Shown: positions 48,201-56,782, counted from the stretch's first letter. The stretch is 64,000 nucleotides of DNA from Actinoplanes sandaracinus (GCF_030009775.1 NZ_JASCTH010000037.1:1-64000); one strand, 5' to 3'. Notes: generated by a model from the sequence alone, not told the origin. Program-made: numbers and translations.

Positions 48201-49514
48201 CTCCCAGTCCGGTTCCCGGCCCGGGTCGACGAAGACACCGATCGTCAGGTCGGCGGGCCCCTGATGGACGGCCGCCTGGCAGACCAGGCTTCGCGCGGTG
48301 GCCAGCGCGGCAGCGCGATCACCGACGACGCCGACGACACCGCCATGGGACAGATCGACACAGACCGGCGCGGCCCGCAGCCGGCTGGATTCCAGCGCCG
48401 TTGCCGTTTCCGGCGGAAGTTTGGCGGCGCTGTTCGTGACCGGTGGCTGCCATGGCAGGTCGGCCAGGCCGGCGAAAAGCCGCAGGAAGTCCTCGTGCTG
48501 CGTTCGTCGCTCCCACAGTCGCACGCTCGGCAGAGCGGCACGGCGGAGAATCTCACCAGGGTCGGGACACAGCTCCCTCAGCCGGGAACGCTCGGCCACC
48601 CCGGTCTCGCCGACGCGGCGCTCGAACTCGCCGACTTCGGTTTCGTAGCGACGGCGGTCCCGCTTGGCGCCCTGCTGGCTTCGCCGACGCGACTCCAGGT
48701 AGATGCCGACGACGAGGAACGGACTCAGTACGGCTACCAGGGCGAGCGCGAGTTTCCCGGCACTGACCCTCATCAGGAGCACGGCCAGGCACAGCGGGCC
48801 GACGAACGACACGACGCTGAAGTGGGGCTTCGCCGGCTCACCCGGTTCGGTCGGCACTTCGATCGGCCCGGGTATCGGCGCTCTGGCCGGTCGTGGAGGC
48901 CGGTTGAACGAGACCGTGCCCCCCAGGCCCGGCGGGCGCCTGAGGTCCAGGCCACGCGGCCGGTCGGTGGCGGCGACCGGGCGGATGGTGAAGCCCAGCG
49001 CACCGGCTTGGATCACGCACCCTGGGCTGACCTCGGCGGCTTCCACCGGTCGCAAGTAGGTCCCGTCGACGAGTGTTCCGTTGCCGGATCCCGGGTCGAC
49101 GATCGTGCCGGTGCCCGACTCGGCGAGCTCGATCTCGCAGTGGTGCCGGGAGACGGTCGGATGGTCCAGCACGATCGTGCCGGCCCGGTCACGGCCCAGC
49201 GACGACCGTCCGGCCACCAGAGGGAACACTCGTCCGGCTTCCGTACCAGCGACGGCAACGAGTTCGAACCCCGCCTCGTTCGCCGCCGCCGGGCCGGACG
49301 GTTCGTCCGGTGGCGCTGTCAGGATGCCGCCCTCATGCAACCCGGACTCGACCACCAAGCAGGAGGAAGGCACCACCCGATCATCAACGGCGACCGACGG
49401 CGGCACGGGTGTTCCCCGCACCGCTCGGACAAGATCGCCGAGCGTCGCATCGGGATTGCGCAGCTCCACGTCGAGCTCGTGGTCACCGTCGTCGGCCCGG
49501 AAAACGATCTGCAT
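45222..49514 (-). CDS. FHA-FtsK/SpoIIIE ATPase, type VII secretion motor (EssC/EccC-like)
   Basis: The 1430-residue protein has a ubiquitin-like N-terminal segment (1-65) and an FHA domain (about 82-178; GRSSLGRDR, HPTVSRHHC, GSGNGTLVDG). Two membrane helices lie at about 232-272. Three FtsK/SpoIIIE-type ATPase modules follow: Walker A GTTGSGKS at 653-660 with Walker B VVVIDE at 755-760, a degenerate GIPGSGTT at 984-991 in which Lys is lost, and GPARSGKS at 1246-1253. FHA plus three ATPase modules is the plan of firmicute EssC more than mycobacterial EccC. The FHA domain could read phosphothreonine made by the adjacent kinases. The usual EccB/D/E partners are absent. Confidence 0.9.
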   Translation of the reverse strand: MQIVFRADDGDHELDVELRNPDATLGDLVRAVRGTPVPPSVAVDDRVVPSSCLVVESGLHEGGILTAPPDEPSGPAAANEAGFELVAVAGTEAGRVFPLVAGRSSLGRDRAGTIVLDHPTVSRHHCEIELAESGTGTIVDPGSGNGTLVDGTYLRPVEAAEVSPGCVIQAGALGFTIRPVAATDRPRGLDLRRPPGLGGTVSFNRPPRPARAPIPGPIEVPTEPGEPAKPHFSVVSFVGPLCLAVLLMRVSAGKLALALVAVLSPFLVVGIYLESRRRSQQGAKRDRRRYETEVGEFERRVGETGVAERSRLRELCPDPGEILRRAALPSVRLWERRTQHEDFLRLFAGLADLPWQPPVTNSAAKLPPETATALESSRLRAAPVCVDLSHGGVVGVVGDRAAALATARSLVCQAAVHQGPADLTIGVFVDPGREPDWEWCKWLPHTRGTSGGDRWLSAQRDTSDTLLRALAGGAGTGTVLVVLDSDVLTEGKNAPARDLLSAADDRGHHASAAATVPVAGIVVSSSADRLPAACNTIIEVLNSDGDAIVRRPEEGAEIGDVLLAGLAVPTARTCARNLARFEDPELHQPGAGLPDSVRLLPLLEMERIDAESIRKQWRLTGPTAGPVAPLGVTERGVFNLDLVRDGPHGLVGGTTGSGKSELLRSLVAALAVRIDPTHLTFILMDFKGGAAFDECARLPHTVGMVTDLDEQLAERALQSLEAEVQYRERTLRAAGADNLQEYLALHLPEPLPRLVVVIDEFATLAKENPEFLSSLVSVAQRGRTLGVHMILATQRPAGAINDNIRTNTNLRIALRVQDAADSVDVIDRPDAAALSRHLPGRAYIRLGPGEIVPIQTALVTCVTDENADTAVDVAPFVFGPALRPKIEEAGSAVDPAGNPEPQRSDLARLVDAAIAANRAENIPPPRRPWPEPLPAHIDVADLVAAAVPTPGAARAVVALADDPRRQTQYPAGWDPVEGNLLIFGIPGSGTTTALADLALSLATVLSPEELEVYALDFGAGDLKALEGLPHTGSVILADDRERQVRLVRHLRAELDRRRGGAPRRRTLVLIDNLSAMRAEFDDTEGLELIDEVTRVYADGTDMGISFAVTADRLNTAPNAWMSVTTHKWLFRLPDPYDYVSAGLTRKNVPQPIPGRAVMVPSGLQIQFGRPTPSLMAAVAAVAARYPQATRLASPIGMLPAEVSFASLGAISDLTSEPWRIPIGMRQSDLGVAHLELYEGDHALVTGPARSGKSLALWTIAASLRTGQQGGELHLVATGGRRCPLRECPALDRFATAGGEATAVFASIRTVTGPVVVLIDDAESFDDADSAIAGLFSSGRPDLHVIAAGRSDSLRTLYGHWTSTVRRSKTGLLLRPNVDLDGDLLGVTLPRRTPVRMTIGRGYAANNGELDMIQVAAPLIGYRPPIRLEDH

Positions 49515-49758
49515 GAGTCACCTCACCGGGCGACTCGCCTCGCATGTCACCCGTGTCACAAAGCCGCAGCGGTCCTTACCGGCGGTGTCGCCGCGTCCCG
49601 TCGGGGAAACCTGAGGACATCGTCTGTCCCATGGCTGCGTCGCTGCGTCGCTCGCTGCCGCAACGGCGCCGTAGCCTCTAGGGCCACCGTAGTGACAACG
49701 GCATGCTCTGCGCCGCGACTCCGCGATACCGGACGGCACGCCTGTGCCGTGCCAAGGA

Positions 49759-51162
49759 TCAGGATGGCTCGAGAAGAACTGATTTGTATCCGTCGTAGTT
49801 GTACATCCACCAGGTAGCGGCCAACTGAGCGCCACGGCAGTCAGTGCCATGGGAACTGCGGCAGTTACGAGCGACGGCCCCACCGGTTTGGTTGTTCAAG
49901 AACCAGTGGACGCCTTCCTCCTCGACATCGTAGGCGCCGTACCGGTACCACATGTGCGACGGACGTCCGTCGTTCCAGCCGGCGTCCCGGGGATAGAGGC
50001 ACACGTAACCGGCCGGGCAGCCCTGATACGCGGCAACCACTGGCGGTGAGGCGGTCGACGGCAGCGGCGTTCCGAGCCGTACGCCGGGAGTGGCGATCGG
50101 CGTCGGCGCAGGCGTCGACGGTACGAGCGGACTGGCCGGCGCCGAGGCGGCCGGCGGTCCCTCCTTGAGCGGCCGGTCGACTCGTGTCGCCAGTAATCTG
50201 GCCATCGCACCGGCAGCCAGCAGGAGCACGCCGCTTGCGGCGGCCGCCCATATCGTCATGCGCCGGTGCTTGGTGCGGAAACCGGACGCTTCCTCGGGTC
50301 TGCTGGTTTCCGGTGAACGACGGCGCAGCACGGTCTCCGCAGCCCAACGCGACGACGAAACGGGCGGCAGAGCCCGCAAATCCGCCAGAGCGGGCAGGGC
50401 TTCGCGAAGCAGGGGGCCGGCGGCACGGGCGGTCGGTCGGTCCCGCGGGTCGCCGGCCAGGAATCGGCGTACGAGGGCCCGTAGTGGATCCGGCACGTCG
50501 GCGACGCAGGGCGCCTCGGTGCCTTCAGGGCGGGTACCGGTGAGCATCTCGACGAGGCATACGCCGAGGGCGAACATGTCCGCCGCGGCGGTCACCGGGC
50601 CGCCGTCGCGGATGTCCGGCGCCAGGTATCCGGCGGTGCCGCCGATGGAGGTCGAAGTCCAGCCCGCGTCCACCAACCAGACGGCCACACCGAAGTCGCT
50701 GATCTTCACCGAGGGTGGCTGCGTGTGCGGATCAACGAGGATGTTCTCCGGCTTCAGATCCATGTGCACGATTCCCTGGGCGTGGGCCGCCGCCAGCCCG
50801 GCGGCCAGGTCCGCGGTGATGGCGCAAGCGTCCACCGGTGGCAGCGTGCCGCCTTGATCAGCCAGGTACCGGCGCAGGTCGGGTCCGTCGACGTACTCCA
50901 TCAACAGCGCAAGCCGGCCGCGGTCGAGGATCAGATCGTGCACCGCGACGATCGCGTCGTGCCGCAGGGTGCGCAGCACGGCCTCCTCTTCCAGGAACCG
51001 GGTGCGGATCCGCCGGTCGGCGGCCAGCTCGGGGCAGAAGACCTTCGCTGCCAGTGGTGATCCGCCGTCGCGATGGGTCGCTCGCCGTACCACGCCGCTG
51101 GCGCCCTGCCCGATGATCTCGTGCAACACGTAGTCCTGGCCGAGGGCTTCTTCGCCGGCCAT
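49759..51162 (-). CDS. Transmembrane Ser/Thr kinase with I36-inhibitor-like outer domain
   Basis: The 467-residue kinase has glycine loop IGQGASGVV, Lys40, catalytic loop HMDLKPEN at 133-140 (non-RD: Met replaces Arg), DFG 156-158 and GTAGYLAPD. A membrane helix lies at about 308-328, then a Pro-rich linker and a C-terminal domain (CPAGYVCLYPRDAGWNDG to the end) like the crystallin-fold peptidase inhibitor family I36 of Streptomyces. It aligns residue for residue with the kinase at 36252-37784 through the first 160 positions. ATG 51162 follows GGGAGG. It lies 244 bases upstream of the FHA-FtsK gene on the same strand. Confidence 0.9.
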   Translation of the reverse strand: MAGEEALGQDYVLHEIIGQGASGVVRRATHRDGGSPLAAKVFCPELAADRRIRTRFLEEEAVLRTLRHDAIVAVHDLILDRGRLALLMEYVDGPDLRRYLADQGGTLPPVDACAITADLAAGLAAAHAQGIVHMDLKPENILVDPHTQPPSVKISDFGVAVWLVDAGWTSTSIGGTAGYLAPDIRDGGPVTAAADMFALGVCLVEMLTGTRPEGTEAPCVADVPDPLRALVRRFLAGDPRDRPTARAAGPLLREALPALADLRALPPVSSSRWAAETVLRRRSPETSRPEEASGFRTKHRRMTIWAAAASGVLLLAAGAMARLLATRVDRPLKEGPPAASAPASPLVPSTPAPTPIATPGVRLGTPLPSTASPPVVAAYQGCPAGYVCLYPRDAGWNDGRPSHMWYRYGAYDVEEEGVHWFLNNQTGGAVARNCRSSHGTDCRGAQLAATWWMYNYDGYKSVLLEPS

Positions 51163-51812
51163 TGCCCGCCTCCCACGGCGCTCGGCTGGTCAGGAGTTGG
51201 CCCCGTGGCACGTCGCTGGCGCAGCAACACGAGTACGCCGCATCGCCAGTACCCTACGAATGGGCCGATACGGGCAACGTGTCTGACGCTACCGGCGATT
51301 GGCCGCGCAGATTGTCAGATCGCACACGACGATGGCGTCAAGCACGGTGGGGTGGATTTTCCTCGGGCGGGCCGTAGCCATCCGAGGCCCCTAATCGGGA
51401 TGCCAGTGAGATGCTTCTAGCCCCGCACGGCGGTCCGCTGTGCGGGGCGTGCTGACCCGCCGTCCACCGGCCCGAAGCCCGCAGGCAGGCTGCCGGAGGC
51501 GGGCGGGCCGATCCACCCGGACGATCCGGTGCACCAGGCGCTCGTGCTGATGTTGGGGCATCAGTCGCAGCGCGAGATTCTGCGGTCGGGGTTGACGTGT
51601 TCGAGATCAACACTTCGGATACGCGCACGGTGATAGCGGTCACCGGGTTGGCGCTGCTCCCGCTCGTGGAGTCGCTGACCCTTTCTGAGGGCGTGGTGAC
51701 CAAGGGTAGCGAATCGGAACTCAGCAAGACGACGGCTTAAATATTGTCAAAGTTCGATGTAGCGTGGGAGCGCTCCCGTATTGCGTCCGCCACTCTGCTC
51801 AAGGAGCCGACC
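51163..51812. other. Gap with a serine-recombinase scrap
   Basis: No intact gene is seen. At about 51490-51592 (plus strand) the frame reads GPIHPDDPVHQALVLMLGHQ then SQREILRS, matching the middle of large serine recombinases found on actinomycete mobile elements. It is cut on both sides. The rest shows nothing I recognise. Confidence 0.5.
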
Positions 51813-53057
51813 ATGTCGCAACGGCGTCGTTGCACGGCCACCATGCTGGCCGGCCTGCTCGTTCTGGCCCTGTCCGCGCTGCCGTTGACCTCGGTGTCGG
51901 TGGCCGCCACCGCCGCGGCTGGCATGTCCCACAGCCGTCCGGTGCCACTCACTGAGCTGACCGTGGTGTCCGAACAGGTGGCTTCCGGTCTGCGGCGTCC
52001 GATCGCGATCACCGGGCTGCCGGACGGCCGGATGCTGATCGCGGAGAAGAACGGCACTATCCGCGCCTACCACCCCGACACCGGCCTGGCGCTCGAGCCG
52101 GTACTCGATCTCTCCGCCCGCGTCGACACGTCGGACAACGAGCGCGGCCTGCTCGGTATCACGCCCGCGCCGAACTTCGCACGGACCGGGATCCTCTACG
52201 TGGCCTACACGAGCCTGCCGGCCGGCGCGCTGACCCTGGCGCGACTGCCCATCGGCGCCCCGCAACGGCTGCAGGTGCTGCTCACCCAGGAGCACGCCGA
52301 GTACGGCAACCACAACGGCGGACAGGTAGCGTTCGGCCGCGACGGCTACCTCTACTGGTCCACCGGCGACGGCGGCCACGCGAACGACCCGTTCAAGGCC
52401 GGTCAGGACCTCGGCACCCTGCTCGGCAAGATCGTGCGGATCGACGTCAACCGGACCTGCGGGGCGAAGCCCTACTGCGTACCCTCCACCAACCCGTTCG
52501 TCCGGACGCCGGGCGCGCGGCCGGAGATCTGGCTCTACGGGCTGCGTAATCCGTGGCGGTTCTCCGTCGACCCGGTCGACAACTCGCTGTGGGTCGGTGA
52601 CGTCGGCCAGGGCCTGATCGAAGAGATCAACCACATCCGTCCCTGGCAGGGCGGGGCCAACCTCGGCTGGTCCTGCAAGGAGGGCACCCCGGTCTTCGAC
52701 CCGGAGCAATGCCGGCCCGGCGTGCGGTACGTCGACCCGGTCTTCGAGTACGAACACTTCCTCACGGAGAGCTGCTCGGTGATCGGCGGCGTGGTGTACC
52801 GAGGGTCCCGGACCCCCGAGGCGTGGGGAACCTACGTCGCGAGCGACTACTGCGCGCCTCGTGTGTTCGCCGTGCGGCCCAAGCGCGACGGCGGCTACGA
52901 GACGGCCACGATCGGCAACTTCCCCACCCAGCCGACCGCGATCGGTACCGACGTGCACGGCGAGTTGTACGTGCTCAGCGACTTCCCGGGATGGCTGAGC
53001 CGGGTGCGGTTTGAGCGAGTCCGGCCAGTCTCTGGCGGCGGGGCGACGACTCGCTGA
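51813..53057 (+). CDS. Secreted PQQ-dependent sugar dehydrogenase (GSDH family)
   Basis: The 414-residue protein has a signal peptide (about 1-36) followed by a six-bladed beta-propeller of the glucose/sorbosone dehydrogenase family: GLRRPIAITGLPDGRMLIAEK, NERGLLGITPAPNF, EYGNHNGGQVAFGRDGYLYWSTGDGG, EIWLYGLRNPWRFSVDP and GDVGQGLIEEINHI. The conserved His of NHNGG and the Arg of LRNPWRFS fit PQQ and substrate binding. It oxidises aldoses outside the cell. ATG 51813 has AAGGAG 6 bases upstream. Monocistronic. Confidence 0.88.
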   Translation: MSQRRRCTATMLAGLLVLALSALPLTSVSVAATAAAGMSHSRPVPLTELTVVSEQVASGLRRPIAITGLPDGRMLIAEKNGTIRAYHPDTGLALEPVLDLSARVDTSDNERGLLGITPAPNFARTGILYVAYTSLPAGALTLARLPIGAPQRLQVLLTQEHAEYGNHNGGQVAFGRDGYLYWSTGDGGHANDPFKAGQDLGTLLGKIVRIDVNRTCGAKPYCVPSTNPFVRTPGARPEIWLYGLRNPWRFSVDPVDNSLWVGDVGQGLIEEINHIRPWQGGANLGWSCKEGTPVFDPEQCRPGVRYVDPVFEYEHFLTESCSVIGGVVYRGSRTPEAWGTYVASDYCAPRVFAVRPKRDGGYETATIGNFPTQPTAIGTDVHGELYVLSDFPGWLSRVRFERVRPVSGGGATTR

Positions 53058-53744
53058 ACCCGGGGGGCAAACCTCCGCGTTTCCTCCGGTATCCATAGCG
53101 AAACCCTCAGGAGTGAAGTCATCGCGCGTGGTGCATGACTTCTGAAGTCTTCTCCTCCGGACGCCCGTCGTGAAGGGTCCACAAGCCCCGGGTCGCAGCA
53201 ATCACCCGTATCCACACCCGCGCGAAGCGCTGTTTGACGTCCGGAGCCGAAACGACGGGCTCAGCGCTCGGCGGCCCCCTCGTAGGACCGGCGGCGCCAC
53301 CGACGGCCCGCACCTCGTGCGGCAGTCCTGGCGGCGGCCAACGCCGTACTTCACCTGCGGCTGACCGACCGCATCTGGCGGTGCCGGCAAACCAGGGCAG
53401 AGGCCAACGGCCTCAACTGAGTTCCGGCCGACGTACGAAGGATCGGCTTGCGGCCACCGGGTTCGCTGCCGCCGAGATCACTCTCGGGCCGCTGATCGAC
53501 GGCGCGGCCGCCGCCGCGATCCTCACGGTGGAAGGCAGGGCCTGCGTGGTGGCCTCGGCTCATCGGCGGCTGACGGCCTCGGCACGCGCAACGGGCCGTA
53601 TTCGGCGGCGAAGGCGGCCTTCACCGCCCTGCGGTGGTCCGATCGAGGGACCATCGGTATCGATCGACATAGGTGGTCGTTCCCAGGGTAGAAGCGTAGC
53701 GAGGGAGCACAGCCGGCCTAGCGTTGACATCTGAAGGAGCTGCC
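53058..53744. other. Intergenic stretch with one protein-like frame
   Basis: No gene is supported. A plus-strand frame at about 53430-53590 reads like a protein (ITLGPLIDGAAAAAILTVEG then RACVVASAHRRL) but has no start signal, no family and no conserved end. Probably another relic. Confidence 0.35.
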
Positions 53745-54716
53745 GTGGAGCTGACGCACACTCCGGTGCGGCGTGCCGAGATGGAGACGAAGGACCTGGC
53801 GGTGGCCGAGGAACTTCTCAGCCGCGACTATGTCGAGTACCGGCCACAACTGGTGCGCCACCGAGCGGACTTCGTCTTCCGGGCGCAGTCCGCAGCGGTC
53901 GGCGGGTGCGGTGTCGATCGCGTGCGGAACTGGGCAACCCTCGAGGGAACCGTCGATGCCCTCGGCGAGGTGGCGGCGCTGGTCGTCACCGCGGGCCGCT
54001 ACGCCATCCGGGAGGACCACGACTACCGCCCCGTCGCGCCCGGCACCGCGGTACTGCTGCCGACCAGCACCTCGGTACCCATCCGATGGGACCGGGTCGA
54101 CGTTCAGATGGTCCGTTTCCCGATCGCGGCGGTGACCCGGGCCGCGGGCCGGCTCGGCGTCGAGCCGGTGGACTTCCGCTTCGTGGCGACCGCGCCCTTG
54201 TCGGCCGCCCACAACCGGCACTGGGTGTCCACGGTGGGATACCTCGAACGGGCCTTCGACGGGCCGGAACCCGCCATCGCCTATCCGCTGCTGCGCGAGA
54301 GCATGCTGCAGTCCCTTGCCGCGGTGGCGATTGCTGTCTTTCCCAACACGACCATGAGCGTCGACTACGCCGCCGGTCCCGGCCGCATCACCCCGGCAGC
54401 GATACGGCGAGCGATCGCGTATCTGGACGCGTACGCCGCTGAACCGCTCACCCTCGAGCAGGTCGCGGCGGCGGCCGGCATCAGCGTGCGGGGCCTGCAA
54501 GCGGGTTTCGCCCGGCACCGGGGCGTCAGCCCGATGGCGTACTTGCGACGGGTCCGCATGGAGCGCGCCCACCGCGACCTCCAGGCCGGTGACCGGTCGC
54601 GCGGGGACACGGTCGCCGCGATCGCCCGGCGGTGGGGTTTCGCCGCCCCGGGCCGTTTCGCCGTGGAGTACCGCAGAGTCTTCGGCCGATCACCGGGCCG
54701 TACGCTGCGCGCCTGA
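53745..54716 (+). CDS. AraC-family transcription regulator (first of tandem pair)
   Basis: The 323-residue protein has an N-terminal AraC-binding-2-like sensor half and a C-terminal double helix-turn-helix (LTLEQVAAAAGISVRGLQAGFARHRGVSP and DTVAAIARRWGFAAPGRFAVEYRRVFGRSP). GTG 53745 has AAGGAG 6 bases upstream. It ends 10 bases before a paralogue, and both share an FPNT segment before the DNA-binding half, so the pair looks like a tandem duplication. Targets unknown. Confidence 0.88.
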   Translation: MELTHTPVRRAEMETKDLAVAEELLSRDYVEYRPQLVRHRADFVFRAQSAAVGGCGVDRVRNWATLEGTVDALGEVAALVVTAGRYAIREDHDYRPVAPGTAVLLPTSTSVPIRWDRVDVQMVRFPIAAVTRAAGRLGVEPVDFRFVATAPLSAAHNRHWVSTVGYLERAFDGPEPAIAYPLLRESMLQSLAAVAIAVFPNTTMSVDYAAGPGRITPAAIRRAIAYLDAYAAEPLTLEQVAAAAGISVRGLQAGFARHRGVSPMAYLRRVRMERAHRDLQAGDRSRGDTVAAIARRWGFAAPGRFAVEYRRVFGRSPGRTLRA

Positions 54717-54726
54717 AGGGGTACCG

Positions 54727-55695
54727 ATGGCGACGAGCACGACCGCCCCGCGGACCACCACGTTCGAGTCGGCCGATCCGCACGCCATCGAGCTGTTCCT
54801 CGCCGGCGCTTACGGCACCCGCATGCGGATCCGCAGCGCCGACCAGCGCCGCTTCCTGCGTCACCGGCGTACGGATGCCGGGACGTTCGCGATCGATGTC
54901 GTCGAGCAACCCGCCGACCGCACCTTCGCGGTCGACCCGATGCACACCGTCGTGGTCACCCGGGTCACCACCGCCCGGATCGAACGGACCTGCCGTCTCG
55001 ACGAGCGGCGGTACGACGTCGGAGATCTGTTCCTGGCGGCTCATCCGGACGCCTTCTACACCTGCCGCTGGTACCCGGGAGAGATCGCCAACTGTGTCAT
55101 CGACCCGGCGCTGCTCGCCCGGGTCGCCGCCACCGCGCCGGGCCGGCGCGGCGGACCGATCAGCTTCACCAGCCTCGACCCCGTGTCGCCGGCGGCCTCG
55201 GCTCACTGGTGGGCGACCCGGTCCTACGTCGCGGACCTGCTGGGCGACCCCGAGGTCGCCACACCGCTGGTCCTTACCAGCGCCGCTCAGCTGCTCGCGG
55301 CCGCGACGCTGACCACCTTCCCGAACACGGCGCTCACCGAGCCGACGATCGAGGACCGCCGCGACGCCTCCACCCCCACGGTGCGCAGGGCGGTCGCCTA
55401 CATCGACAGTCACGCCGGGAGCGACATCGGCGTCGCCGACGTCGCCGCGGCCGCCAACGTCAGCATCCGCGCGGTGCAACTGGCCTTCCGCCGCCACCTC
55501 GGCACCACACCGACGGCTTACCTGCGCCAGGTGCGCCTGGATCATGTTCGCCAGGCCCTCATTGACGCCGACCCCACCACCGCGACCGTGTCGGCGATCG
55601 CGGCGAGCTGGGGCTTCGCCAACCACAGCCGGTTCACCGCGACGTATCGCGCCACCTACGGCGTCCTGCCCAGCGCCGTCCTGCGCGGCGCGTGA
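54727..55695 (+). CDS. AraC-family transcription regulator (second of tandem pair)
   Basis: The 322-residue paralogue of the previous gene has a sensor half followed by HTH region IGVADVAAAANVSIRAVQLAFRRHLGTTP and TVSAIAASWGFANHSRFTATYRATYGVLPS. The second recognition helix (FANHSRF) is nearer the AraC consensus than that of the first copy (FAAPGRF). ATG 54727 has a GAAGGGG box about 5 bases upstream. Co-transcribed with the first copy. Confidence 0.9.
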   Translation: MATSTTAPRTTTFESADPHAIELFLAGAYGTRMRIRSADQRRFLRHRRTDAGTFAIDVVEQPADRTFAVDPMHTVVVTRVTTARIERTCRLDERRYDVGDLFLAAHPDAFYTCRWYPGEIANCVIDPALLARVAATAPGRRGGPISFTSLDPVSPAASAHWWATRSYVADLLGDPEVATPLVLTSAAQLLAAATLTTFPNTALTEPTIEDRRDASTPTVRRAVAYIDSHAGSDIGVADVAAAANVSIRAVQLAFRRHLGTTPTAYLRQVRLDHVRQALIDADPTTATVSAIAASWGFANHSRFTATYRATYGVLPSAVLRGA

Positions 55696-55823
55696 GCTTC
55701 GTTCTCCGCACAGCAGTCACCGGATGTGCACAGAACGTACTAGGCGCCCCGTCGCCGACGTCCGATCCTTCAGGGGACACCGGCGCGAGTCCGAACGCCG
55801 TGCCCGGACGTGGAGGAGCCGTG

Positions 55824-56186
55824 ATGATGTTGGGCGTTCACGAAGGTGAGGAGCCGGGCGCCACGCCGCTTCCGTCCGGGGTGGTCACGACGGAGGAGGG
55901 GGACCGGCTGACCATCACCATCAGCACCGACCTCGATTGCGGGACCGGGCCCGGCCTCTACGCCCGGCTCCGTGATCTCGTGGTCATCACGCGGGCCCGG
56001 CTGATCACGATGGACATCGCCGGCGTCGACTTCTGCGACTGCGCCGGCGCCCGTGTGCTCGCCGCCATCCACCGGCTCGCCTCGGACCAGGGGATAGACT
56101 GCCGGCTGCGGGGCCCTCGCCCCCATGTCGTCTGGCTGCTGCAGACGCTCGACGCCGGATACCTGACGGCGCCGGAGGCCGAGTAA
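55824..56186 (+). CDS. STAS-domain protein with Cys at the phospho-Ser site
   Basis: The 120-residue anti-anti-sigma-like protein has STAS strands LTITISTDLDCGTG and RLITMDIAGVDFCDCAGARVLAAIHRL. In SpoIIAA-type proteins the loop reads DSSG and the first Ser is phosphorylated by the anti-sigma kinase. Here it is Cys73 in DCAG, so Ser phosphorylation cannot occur. It may be constitutively active or redox-sensitive. ATG 55824 has GGAGGAG at optimal spacing; GTG 55821 is possible. It follows the AraC pair by 128 bases. Confidence 0.82.
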   Translation: MMLGVHEGEEPGATPLPSGVVTTEEGDRLTITISTDLDCGTGPGLYARLRDLVVITRARLITMDIAGVDFCDCAGARVLAAIHRLASDQGIDCRLRGPRPHVVWLLQTLDAGYLTAPEAE

Positions 56187-56240
56187 GACCCGGGAGTCCT
56201 CCAGCACCCGACCGAGTTCGCTGATGGCCGTACCCGTTCT

Positions 56241-56395
56241 TCACATCGTGCGCAGCGCCTCGGTGGGGGAGAGGCGTGCGGCGCGTATGGCCGGGTAGAG
56301 CCCGGCGCAACCGCCGATCACCGCGGCCGGCACCAGGGCTGCGCGCACCCCCGCCGGCGGCACCAGCGTCTGCCGGCCGCGGTCACCGCCGGACT
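56241..56395 (-). pseudogene. FtsX-like ABC permease C-terminal scrap
   Basis: The minus-strand frame reads LVPAAVIGGCAGLYPAIRAA then RLSPTEALRTM and stops, the characteristic C-terminus of MacB/FtsX-type permeases. Everything upstream has been replaced by transposase sequence. Confidence 0.75.
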
Positions 56396-56404
56396 CACTC
56401 TGCC

Positions 56405-56640
56405 CTACAGTTCCGGCGCCGTCGAAGGCCAGGCCAGGCGCAGGAATCCGCGGAAGTGGGAAGCCTTGCGGTCGTAGCGGCGGACCAGACGCCGGAACCG
56501 GGTGACCCACTCCAGGCAACGCTCAATGACGTAGCGATGCCGGCCGAGCCGGGGCGAGGACTCGATACCCTTACGCGCGATCCGGGCCTTGAGCAGCCTG
56601 CCGTCATCCCGCACGCTGAGCTGGAAGGCCGATCGTCAAA
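56405..56640 (-). pseudogene. IS5-type transposase C-terminal scrap
   Basis: The minus strand encodes LGRHRYVIERCLEWVTRFRR then LVRRYDRKASHFRGFLRLA, the C-terminal E-motif block of IS5-type transposases. Most of the element is missing. It abuts the FtsX scrap, so this insertion probably caused the permease truncation. Confidence 0.7.
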
Positions 56641-56782
56641 GTTTGCTCCGCCGCCTGTTTCCATCTGAGTCCTCCGCCATCGGGCTGACCAGGACACCAG
56701 TTCCCGCGTCGATACGCCCTCCACGCCGCGACCGCCCCCGTGGCGGCGCGACGTGGAGGTTGTGTGCGATGCACGGTTCTAT

